Assembly (NCBI GenBank): GCA_035762085.1
Contig: DASTPT010000094.1
Span: forward strand, 39,508 to 103,507
DNA from: HRBIN12 sp035762085
Lineage (GTDB): Bacteria; Actinomycetota; UBA4738; HRBIN12
DNA length: 64,000 nucleotides
Reading direction: 5' to 3'
Position numbers and translations under genes: made by a program. Positions 17,556-24,388 of the stretch are shown here, one piece after another (positions within the stretch are counted from its first letter, which is position 1; each line of letters starts with the position of its first letter). Under the pieces are notes generated by a model. The model worked only from the letters and a program-made list of their open reading frames with translations, did no database searches and was not told where the DNA came from.

Positions 17556-19007
17556 CTATCCCTCCAGGGTCACGTGGACGTGCTTGGACTCGAGGTAGTC
17601 CTCGACGCCCTGCACCCCGAGCTCCCGGCCGATCCCCGAGCGCTTGTAGCCGCCCCACGGCGCCTCGACCGGCGCGGCCTGCGTGCCGTTGATCCACACG
17701 GTGCCGACCCGCAGCGCGCGAGCGACCGTCAACGCCCTCGTGATGTCGTTCGTCCACACCGCCGCCGCCAGCCCGTACTCGTTGTCGTTCGACATCCGGA
17801 CGACCTCCTCGACGTCCGAGAACGGGATCACGGTCATCACCGGGCCGAAGATCTCCTCGCGCGCGATCGTCGCGTCGTTCGTCGCGTCCGCGAAGATCGT
17901 CGGCGGCACCCAGTAGCCGTTCGCCAGGCGCGGGTCGGCGGGACGGTCGCCCTGCACCGCGAGCTTCGCCTCGTCCATGCCGATCTCGATGTAGCGCTCC
18001 ACGCGGGTCCGCTGCTCCTTCGAGATCAGCGGCCCCATCGTGGTCTCCTCGTCGAACTGATCGCCAAGCTTCACGCTGTTCGTGCGCTCCACCATCGCGG
18101 CGAGCGCGTCGTCGTAGATCGCCCGCTCGACGAAGACGCGCGTGCCGGCCGAGCAGTTCTCGCCCATGTTCCAGAAGACGCCGTTGCACGAGCCCTCGAT
18201 CGCGGCCTCGAAGTCGGCGTCGGCGAACACGATGTTCGGCGACTTGCCGCCGAGCTCGAGCGTCACGCCCTTCAACGTGTCGGCGGCGTTCCGCATGATC
18301 AGCTGCCCGACCTCCTTCGAGCCCGTGAAGCCCACCTTGTCGACCTTCGGGCTCTCGACGAGCGGGGCGCCGGCCGTCTCGCCGAAACCGGTCACCACGT
18401 TCAGGACGCCGGCGGGAAGACCGGCCTCCTCGAGGATCCTCGCGATCTCGAGCGAGGTGAGCGGCGTCTGCTCCGGCGGTTTGAGGACGAACGTGCACCC
18501 GGCGGCGATCGCCGGCGCCACCTTCTGCGCCGACATCATCATCGGGTAGTTCCACGGTGTGATGCCGGCCGCCACGCCCACCGGCTCCTTCATCACGAAC
18601 GACATCGCGTCCGGCCCGATCGGCAGGACGTCGCCGTGGATCTTCGTAGCCCAGCCGCCGAAGTACTCGAACATGTAGGCGACGTCGGCGATGTCGTCCC
18701 GCGCGTCGCCGATCGGCTTGCCGGCGTCGAGCGCCTCCAGCCGAGCTAGGCGCTCGAGGTCGCGATGCACGATCTGGGCCGCCCGGAGAAGGATCCGGCC
18801 GCGCTCACGCTCCGACGTGCCCGGCCACCACGAGCCGCCGTCGAACGCGCGCCGGGCGGCGTCGATCGCCCGCTCGACATCCGCCCGCTTCGAGTCGGGG
18901 GCGGTGGCGATGACCTCCCCGGTGGCCGGATTGAACACATCCAGGCGGGCGCCGTCGTCGGCGTCCAGCCACCGGCCGTCGATGAAGTTCTGCAGCGCGT
19001 CCGCCAC
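17556..19007 (-). CDS. NAD(P)-dependent aldehyde dehydrogenase (betaine-aldehyde/aminobutyraldehyde type)
   Basis: 483 residues, full length. Oxyanion Asn153 in TPWNYPM, general base Glu251 in LELGGKSP, and nucleophile Cys285 in GENCSAG are present. The closest families by motif are betaine aldehyde and 4-aminobutyraldehyde dehydrogenases, which make betaine or GABA-type acids from amino-aldehydes. That fits the polyamine-type importer next door and the sarcosine/methylamine genes further on, but the substrate is not proven. The GTG start at 19007 has a very strong Shine-Dalgarno (GAGGAGGGGGAG) that is part of a hairpin (19011-19041). Confidence 0.9.
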   Translation of the reverse strand: MADALQNFIDGRWLDADDGARLDVFNPATGEVIATAPDSKRADVERAIDAARRAFDGGSWWPGTSERERGRILLRAAQIVHRDLERLARLEALDAGKPIGDARDDIADVAYMFEYFGGWATKIHGDVLPIGPDAMSFVMKEPVGVAAGITPWNYPMMMSAQKVAPAIAAGCTFVLKPPEQTPLTSLEIARILEEAGLPAGVLNVVTGFGETAGAPLVESPKVDKVGFTGSKEVGQLIMRNAADTLKGVTLELGGKSPNIVFADADFEAAIEGSCNGVFWNMGENCSAGTRVFVERAIYDDALAAMVERTNSVKLGDQFDEETTMGPLISKEQRTRVERYIEIGMDEAKLAVQGDRPADPRLANGYWVPPTIFADATNDATIAREEIFGPVMTVIPFSDVEEVVRMSNDNEYGLAAAVWTNDITRALTVARALRVGTVWINGTQAAPVEAPWGGYKRSGIGRELGVQGVEDYLESKHVHVTLEG

Positions 19008-19010
19008 GTT

Positions 19011-19041
19011 CTCCCCCTCCTCGGCTGACGTAGAGGGGGAG
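19011..19041 (-). promoter_or_regulatory. Hairpin that can hide the aldehyde dehydrogenase ribosome binding site
   Basis: CTCCCCCTC and GAGGGGGAG form a perfect 9-bp stem with a 13-base loop. In the minus-strand RNA the 3' arm is part of the Shine-Dalgarno, and the GTG start is three bases after the stem. Folding would block initiation. A ligand, protein or temperature could open it. Confidence 0.5.
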
Positions 19042-19073
19042 GGTACTACGAGCGACGCGGTGCCGTGGGGTCC

Positions 19074-19364
19074 CTAGGGCTCGTACGTGACCCACTCACC
19101 GTCGAACCACTCGGGGTCCGCGTCCAGCAAGGCCCGGTACTTCATGTAATCGTCGTGCATCGCGGGATCGTCCGCGTTCTTCATGTACGACTCTCGGTCG
19201 TCGAAGTACACGACCATGAGGACCTCGTCCCGACCGTCGCTCGGGAACAGGAAGTGGGTCCCCCGGAAGCCCGGCGTCGTCCGGGCTCCGATCTCATCCA
19301 TGACCGCTCGGAGCTCGTCGAACCGCTCCTGCTGGATCTTCATCCGTGCGACGGTCCCGTACAC
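19074..19364 (-). CDS. Small dimeric alpha-beta barrel (ABM/NIPSNAP-like) protein
   Basis: 96 residues from the GTG at 19364, chosen because AGGGAGGTGG lies just before it. The order of strands and helices (VVYGTVARMKI, QERFDELRAVMDEIG, EVLMVVYFDDRESYMKNADD) matches the ferredoxin-like dimeric alpha-beta barrel of antibiotic biosynthesis monooxygenases and related stress proteins. No catalytic residues can be assigned. It lies upstream of the aldehyde dehydrogenase on the same strand and could share a transcript. It is divergent from the hydrolase at 19443. Confidence 0.7.
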   Translation of the reverse strand: MYGTVARMKIQQERFDELRAVMDEIGARTTPGFRGTHFLFPSDGRDEVLMVVYFDDRESYMKNADDPAMHDDYMKYRALLDADPEWFDGEWVTYEP

Positions 19365-19430
19365 GACCCACCTCCCTCGCGGGCTCCGGCGACGAGGGCG
19401 TGAGCATACGCCCGTCCGCGGTCCCGCGGG

Positions 19431-19436
19431 TACGCT
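19431..19436 (+). promoter_or_regulatory. -10 box of a leaderless promoter
   Basis: TACGCT ends six bases before the GTG start of the alpha/beta hydrolase, so transcription should begin at or next to the start codon. No Shine-Dalgarno is present. Confidence 0.5.
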
Positions 19437-19442
19437 CCCGAC

Positions 19443-20300
19443 GTGGAGCGGGCGTTCGACGTCGAGGCAAGCGGCGTCCGCCTGGCCGCGCGCGAGTGGC
19501 CGGGCGACGGCCGAGGCGTCCTGCTGCTCCACGGGCTCGCGTCCTCGTCACACATCTGGGACCTGGTCGCTCCACGGCTCGCGCCGACGTACCGCGTGGT
19601 CGCGTACGACCAGCGCGGACACGGACGCTCGGGGAAACCCTCCTTCGGCTACGGGTTCGAGCGCACGACCGCCGACGCGATCGCCGTGCTGCGTGCGGCC
19701 CGGCTTCGCCGACCGACCGTCGTCGGCCACTCGTGGGGTGCGAACGTGGCCCTCGAGCTCGCGGCGCGGTACCCGCAGCTCGTCGGGGGCACCGTCCTCG
19801 TCGACGGCGGGTTCCTGCGGCTCCGCGACCGGCTGGACTGGCCCGCGACGAAGGAGCGCCTCGCGCCGCCCGACCTGAGGGGCACGCCGGTCCACGAGTT
19901 CCTCGAGATGACCCGCTACTTCCTCCACGGGCAGGTCGAGATCACGCCGGAGGTCGAGGCGGTGTTCCTCTCGCTCATGCGTATCGACGGCGACGGCAAC
20001 ATCCACCCTCGCCTGTCCAGGGCGAACCACCTGCGGATCCTCCGTGCGCTCTGGGAGCAGGACACCCTGTCGCTCCTACGCCGGGTGCGCGTACCCACGC
20101 TCGTGCTCGCCGTACGATCGCCGGGCGGCACCCCGGACTCGGCCGGCTTCATGCACGAGAAGGAGCGCGCGTCGGCGCACGTCCGCGCGATCGGCGAGCC
20201 GGTGCGCTTCGAGTGGATCGACGGGATCCACGACGTCCCCCTCCAGCGCCCGAGGGCGCTCGCCTCACGGATCGCCCGGTTCGCCGGCTCGGTCGGCTAG
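19443..20300 (+). CDS. Alpha/beta hydrolase
   Basis: 285 residues. The fold markers are the oxyanion strand LLLHGLASSSHIWD, the turn YDQRGHGRSGKP, and the nucleophile elbow VVGHSWGAN with Ser near residue 98. The acid is probably Asp in the LVLAVRSPGG-DSAG region and the base is His in DGIHDVPLQ near the C-terminus. The length suits a small-molecule esterase, lactonase or epoxide-hydrolase-like enzyme. The substrate is unknown. GTG start with a leaderless -10 box directly upstream. Confidence 0.88.
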   Translation: MERAFDVEASGVRLAAREWPGDGRGVLLLHGLASSSHIWDLVAPRLAPTYRVVAYDQRGHGRSGKPSFGYGFERTTADAIAVLRAARLRRPTVVGHSWGANVALELAARYPQLVGGTVLVDGGFLRLRDRLDWPATKERLAPPDLRGTPVHEFLEMTRYFLHGQVEITPEVEAVFLSLMRIDGDGNIHPRLSRANHLRILRALWEQDTLSLLRRVRVPTLVLAVRSPGGTPDSAGFMHEKERASAHVRAIGEPVRFEWIDGIHDVPLQRPRALASRIARFAGSVG

Positions 20301-20361
20301 GCTAGCGAGGCGCGCTCACGCGTACCAGACAGTAGCGCGTGCCGGAACGGGGCAGCGCCCG

Positions 20362-20367
20362 TACGAT
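20362..20367 (+). promoter_or_regulatory. -10 box of a leaderless promoter
   Basis: TACGAT ends six bases before the GTG of the small membrane protein at 20374, the same arrangement as at 19431 and 29111. Confidence 0.45.
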
Positions 20368-20373
20368 GGCTGG

Positions 20374-20658
20374 GTGATCACGTTCATCGTCGTCCTGCTC
20401 CTGCTCGCCGCGATCTTCGGCGTGCTCGGCGCGGTCCTGAAGATCGCGCTCGCGCTCGTCCTGGCGATCGCGCTCACCGTCGCGGTCCTCGCGTGGGGCG
20501 GGTGGCTCTGGCTGAAGCACCGGGTCAGAGCGCTGGACCGAGAGCTGGACCGCGAGCGAGAGCTGGAGGAGCGGCGACGGCGAGCGATCGACGTCCGGCG
20601 CGTCCCGAACGAAGCCGAGCGCGCAGAGCCCCTCGAGCTCCCCGGCGACGCGCCCTAG
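20374..20658 (+). CDS. Small membrane protein with charged C-terminal helix
   Basis: 94 residues. Residues 1-47 are two adjoining hydrophobic segments rich in Leu, Ile and Val (VLLLLAAIFGVLG, then ALALVLAIALTVAVLAWGGW). Residues 48-72 are a highly charged helix (LDRELDRERELEERRRR) likely to form a coiled coil in the cytoplasm. I recognise no family. The stop codon TAG shares its CTAG with the stop of the convergent gene fragment. Confidence 0.65.
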   Translation: MITFIVVLLLLAAIFGVLGAVLKIALALVLAIALTVAVLAWGGWLWLKHRVRALDRELDRERELEERRRRAIDVRRVPNEAERAEPLELPGDAP

Positions 20659-21125
20659 CGTTCCCCCGCCCCTGCCCGCCGGACGATCCGCTCGCGGTAC
20701 CGTCCGGGTGCGTCCCCGATCATCCGTCGCACAGACCCGCGTGGGCGACCGGCGTCCTCCCGACGGTCCCCCGTCTCCAGGCCCCACGCGGCGGCGCGGA
20801 CCAGCGGGAACCGGACCGGCTCGGGCGGCGCGAGCGCGATCTCGCGGCCGACGACCGGCATCGAGCTCCACTCGTCCCGGGAACCGAGGACGAGGGAGGC
20901 CAGGATCCGGCCGCCGAGCTTCGTCTGCGCCAGCCCGTGCCCCGAGAAGCCCAGCCCCGCGTGCACGGTGCCGGGCTCGAGCGTCCGGAAGAACGGGAGG
21001 AACCACGCGGTGTGGTCGATCGGGCCGCCCCACGCGTGGGTGAAACGGACGCCCTCGAGCTGTGGGAACAGCCACAGGAGCCCGCGGTCGCCGCCGGGCC
21101 GGGGGACGTCCGGGCCCGGACGCAT
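20655..21125 (-). pseudogene. C-terminal fragment of an FAD-dependent amine oxidoreductase (DAO/PuuB-like)
   Basis: 156 residues from an ATG at 21125 that overlaps the DUF3054 stop as TGATG. The sequence FTHAWGGPIDHTAWFLPFF, then AGLGFSGHGLAQTKLGGRIL, then PFPLVRAAAWGLE matches the last third of DAO-family flavoproteins such as gamma-glutamylputrescine oxidase. The FAD-binding Rossmann part (about 280 residues) is missing and is replaced by the unrelated DUF3054 gene. I read it as a truncated remnant. Open-frame retention and the coupled start leave some chance it is still translated. Confidence 0.65.
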
Positions 21126-21529
21126 CACACGGGCTCTCGCGGAGCGGCCGGCTGCCGGACGAGCGACGCGCCCGCGAGGATCGCACGTCCCGCGACCAGG
21201 AACACGAGCGTGAAGCCCATCGCGATCGCGCCGAACTCGAGCAGCCCCTCCCCCCAGGGGCCGCCACGGATCACGGAACGGCCGACCAGCCCGAGCGGCA
21301 CCGCGATCAGCCAGGTCACGAGCATCGTTGCCCAACCCACCCGCCGGTACGTGCCGACGAGCAACGCGACCAGGAACCACGCCAGGAGCAGCGGGGCCCC
21401 GGTCCGCAGGATGCCGGCGAGCGCGAGGCCCCCGTGCTGGATCACGCCCACGATGACGAAGGCGACGAGCGCGACCGCGTCGATCGCGGCCGCGGCGCGC
21501 CGGAAGGGGCGGGCAGCCGAGCGGGCCAC
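21125..21529 (-). CDS. DUF3054 family membrane protein
   Basis: 134 residues from a GTG with GGGAGG upstream. Four hydrophobic helices (AVALVAFVIVGVIQHGG, LLLAWFLVALLVGTY, TWLIAVPLGLVGRSVI, EFGAIAMGFTLVFLVAGRA) match the actinobacterial DUF3054 family. The function is unknown. It appears to have been placed upstream of the amine oxidoreductase fragment and is divergent from the deacetylase at 21577. Confidence 0.8.
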   Translation of the reverse strand: MARSAARPFRRAAAAIDAVALVAFVIVGVIQHGGLALAGILRTGAPLLLAWFLVALLVGTYRRVGWATMLVTWLIAVPLGLVGRSVIRGGPWGEGLLEFGAIAMGFTLVFLVAGRAILAGASLVRQPAAPREPV

Positions 21530-21576
21530 GGCCCCATCCTCCCAGACGGTGGAACCGCGCGGCCCATGAGAACGTC

Positions 21577-22698
21577 GTGCAAGGGATGGACGCCGACGGC
21601 CGCACACGGCACCATGTGCCGGTGACCCGTGGACTTCCCCGCCGGGCCGCCCTCGGTGCGGCCGTTTTCCTCGTCGCCTGCTCCGCTCCGGTCCTCGTCG
21701 CCGCCGAGCTCGAGGACCGCCCGGCTCCGATCGCGATCTCGGTCGATGGGGTGGAGGTCCTCGTCGACCACGACGCGACCTTCGGCGTCGTGATCCGCGA
21801 GCGCTCGCTCCGCGCGCCCGACGGCCGGCTGCTCGACGTCGAGGGAGGCGTGCTCGACCCGCACGCCGACCCCGGACGCATCTGGCTGAACGGGGCCCCG
21901 GCCGGCCGCGCGACGCCGCTGTCGACCGACGACGCGATCGTCGTCGTCCCGGGGACGGACCGGACCGAAGGCACCGAGCGGCTCGTCGAGCAGCTCCCCG
22001 GCCGCCAGCTGCTGAACCCGATGCGCACCCTCGCGACGTCGCGCATGCAGCGCGTCACGACGGTCGGGCGGGTCTCCGGGATCGTGACCGACGTCCGGTA
22101 CCGGCCGATCGGCAACGCGCAGGAGCCGCCCGCCGTCGCGCTGACCTTCGATGACGGCCCCTGGCCGAACGGAACCGTTCGCGTGCTGCGCATCCTGCGG
22201 CGCATGGACGCGGAGGCGACCTTCTTCATGGTCGGGTACCTGATCGAGCGCTACCCGGAGATCGTGGAGCGGGTACGGCGTGCCGGCATGACGATCGGAA
22301 CGCACTCGTGGGTGCACCCCTACGTGACGTCCTTCGTGGACCTGCGTCCCCATCGTCAGGAGACCGAGATCGCGCGCCCCGCCGACCTGCTCCGCACCCG
22401 GTTCGGAGTGACGCCGACGCTGTTCCGACCCCCGGGCGGGAGCTTCGACGAAGCGGTCGTCCGCATGGCCGACCAGAGCGGGATGCGGGTCGTCCAGTGG
22501 GACGTGGATCCGCACGACTACCGGAGCGGAGCCAGGCCGAGGGCGATCGCGAAGTCCGTGCTCAGCTCGGTCCGGCCGGGCTCGATCGTGCTGCTCCACG
22601 ACGGCGGCGGCGATCCGAGCGCCACGATCCGCGCGCTGCCGAGGATCATCCGCGGGATCCGGCGCATGGGCCTCGAGCCGGTGGCCATCGAGGGCTGA
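21577..22698 (+). CDS. Polysaccharide deacetylase (NodB domain) with N-terminal DUF348-like domain
   Basis: Up to 373 residues. The start is uncertain: GTG 21577, ATG 21586, or a later GTG near 21622 that opens directly on the signal peptide. The signal sequence ends in LVAC, a possible lipobox. A beta-rich DUF348/ubiquitin-like region follows (ISVDGVEVLVDHDATF). The NodB domain starts at VALTFDDGPWPN (motif 1, metal and base Asp) and has HSWVHPYV (motif 2, metal His), RPPGGSF (motif 3), and VLLHDGGG (motif 5). It probably removes N-acetyl groups from peptidoglycan or an exopolysaccharide outside the membrane. Confidence 0.88.
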   Translation: MQGMDADGRTRHHVPVTRGLPRRAALGAAVFLVACSAPVLVAAELEDRPAPIAISVDGVEVLVDHDATFGVVIRERSLRAPDGRLLDVEGGVLDPHADPGRIWLNGAPAGRATPLSTDDAIVVVPGTDRTEGTERLVEQLPGRQLLNPMRTLATSRMQRVTTVGRVSGIVTDVRYRPIGNAQEPPAVALTFDDGPWPNGTVRVLRILRRMDAEATFFMVGYLIERYPEIVERVRRAGMTIGTHSWVHPYVTSFVDLRPHRQETEIARPADLLRTRFGVTPTLFRPPGGSFDEAVVRMADQSGMRVVQWDVDPHDYRSGARPRAIAKSVLSSVRPGSIVLLHDGGGDPSATIRALPRIIRGIRRMGLEPVAIEG

Positions 22699-22703
22699 AC
22701 CCC

Positions 22704-23387
22704 GTGGAGCTCGACGAGGTCCTCGCCGAGCTGCGACACGCGGCCGACCCGACCCGGCTGACCGGTATGGCGCGCTACGGCATCGCGACCGACTCGGCGC
22801 TCGGCGTCACGGTGTCCGAGCTCCGAGCGATCGCACGCCGGATCGGACGCGATCATGCGCTCGCGTCCGCCCTGTGGGACACGGGGATCCACGAGGCGCG
22901 GATCCTCGCGACGATCGTCGACGAGCCCGAGCGCGTGACCGAGGCGCAGGCGGAGTCCTGGGTCGCCGACGTCCGCTCCTGGGACCTGTGCGACGGCCTC
23001 TGCGGCAACCTCCTGGACCGCACACCCTTCGCGCTCGACAAGGCCGTCGAGTGGAGCGCGCGCGACGAGGAGTTCGTGAGGCGGGCGGGCTTCGTCCTGA
23101 TCGCCACCAGCGCGGTCCACCGCAGGGACCTGCCGGACGAGCGCTTCGACGTGCTCCTGCCGACGATCCGTGCCGGCGCGACCGACGACCGCAACGCGGT
23201 GAAGAAGGCGGTGTCGTGGGCGCTGCGCCAGATCGGCAAACGGAGTCCCGGGCTCCATGCCCGGGCGGTCGAGACGGCCGAGGAGATCCGCGGGATCGGA
23301 TCGCGGCCGGCGCGTTGGATCGCGTCCGACGTCCTGCGCGAGCTCCGGAGCGACGCGGTCCTCGGACGGTTGGAGCCGTCCGGCTAG
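22704..23387 (+). CDS. DNA alkylation repair protein (AlkD-like HEAT-repeat family)
   Basis: 227 residues of helical repeats. The family marks are GVTVSELRAIARRIGRDHAL, WDTGIHEARILATIV, and VRSWDLCDGLCGNLL, followed by EEFVRRAGFVLIA. AlkD glycosylases remove N3- and N7-alkylpurines with bulky or cationic lesions using HEAT repeats that wrap DNA. The Asp in the SWDLCD stretch is at the position of the AlkD catalytic-region Asp. GTG start, five bases after the deacetylase stop, so the two are co-transcribed. Confidence 0.85.
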   Translation: MELDEVLAELRHAADPTRLTGMARYGIATDSALGVTVSELRAIARRIGRDHALASALWDTGIHEARILATIVDEPERVTEAQAESWVADVRSWDLCDGLCGNLLDRTPFALDKAVEWSARDEEFVRRAGFVLIATSAVHRRDLPDERFDVLLPTIRAGATDDRNAVKKAVSWALRQIGKRSPGLHARAVETAEEIRGIGSRPARWIASDVLRELRSDAVLGRLEPSG

Positions 23388-24295
23388 AGGGTCAGGAGCG
23401 CCGGCGCGAGCTCGCGCAGCTGCGCGAGGCACACGTCGTTCTCGTCGTCCGAGACGACCTGGACGCAGACGTGGTCGGCGCCCGCATCCAGGTGCGCGCG
23501 CACGCGCGTCGCGATCCGGTCGGCGTCGCCCCACGCGACGAGCGCGTCGATGATCGCGTCGCTCCCCTGACCGCCGATGTCCGCGTCCGACCACCCCATC
23601 CGCCGCAGGTTGTTCGCGTAGTTCGTCGTCTGCAGGTAGTGGACCGCGAACCGGCGCGCCACGCGGCGGGCCTCGGCCGGGTCGGCCTCGAGGACCGCGG
23701 TCTGCTCGACGGCGAGCACGGGCTCCGGTCCGAGGCGCTTGCGCGCGAAGGCCGTGTGCTCGACCGGCACGAAGTACGGGTGCGCCCCAAGCGCGCGCTC
23801 GGCCGCCAGCTCGAGCATCCGCGGACCGAGCGCGGCGAGCACCCGTCGCGGCTCCGCCTCCGGCTCGAGCGCCGAGGACGCGGCGCGGTCCATCGCGTCG
23901 AGGTAGTCGCGCATCTTCCCCCACGGCCGCTCGTAGCGGCCGCCGCGGCGCGAGACCGACGGCGAGTGGCTCACGCCGAGCCCGAGCAGGAACCGGTTCG
24001 GGTAGGCGTCGGTGAGCATCCGCCAACCGTTCGCCATCGCGACGGGGTCCCGGGCCCAGATGTTCGCGATGCCGGTCGCGATCACGGCGCGCTCCGTGGA
24101 GCCGAGCAGCCAGGCCGAGTGGCTGAACGCCTCGCGGCTGGTGACGCTCTCGGGGATCCAGATCGCCGGGTAGCCGAGCGACTCGATCTGCCCGGCCGCC
24201 TCTCGTTCCTCCGCGGCCGTCTGCGCCTCGAGCGAGAAGCTCCACACGCCCACGCGCCCGAGCGCCGAGCGGAGCGCCTCGCGCTCCTCACGCAT
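23384..24295 (-). CDS. LLM-class (F420-type) flavin oxidoreductase
   Basis: 303 residues from the ATG at 24295; a GTG at 24322 would add nine residues. TIM-barrel bacterial luciferase fold: GRVGVWSFSLE, LGYPAIWIPESVTSREAF, LGLGVSHSPSV, and ALGPRMLELAAERALGAHPYF. This pattern is that of actinobacterial F420-dependent oxidoreductases. The substrate is unknown. The stop shares a CTAG with the convergent AlkD-like gene. Confidence 0.88.
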   Translation of the reverse strand: MREEREALRSALGRVGVWSFSLEAQTAAEEREAAGQIESLGYPAIWIPESVTSREAFSHSAWLLGSTERAVIATGIANIWARDPVAMANGWRMLTDAYPNRFLLGLGVSHSPSVSRRGGRYERPWGKMRDYLDAMDRAASSALEPEAEPRRVLAALGPRMLELAAERALGAHPYFVPVEHTAFARKRLGPEPVLAVEQTAVLEADPAEARRVARRFAVHYLQTTNYANNLRRMGWSDADIGGQGSDAIIDALVAWGDADRIATRVRAHLDAGADHVCVQVVSDDENDVCLAQLRELAPALLTL

Positions 24296-24388
24296 GCCGA
24301 GACCGACCTGCTCCTCCACCACGAGCGGACACTATCAGAGACGTCGGAGGGGACCGAAGCCCCCTCCGACGCAACCGCGTTGACGAGA

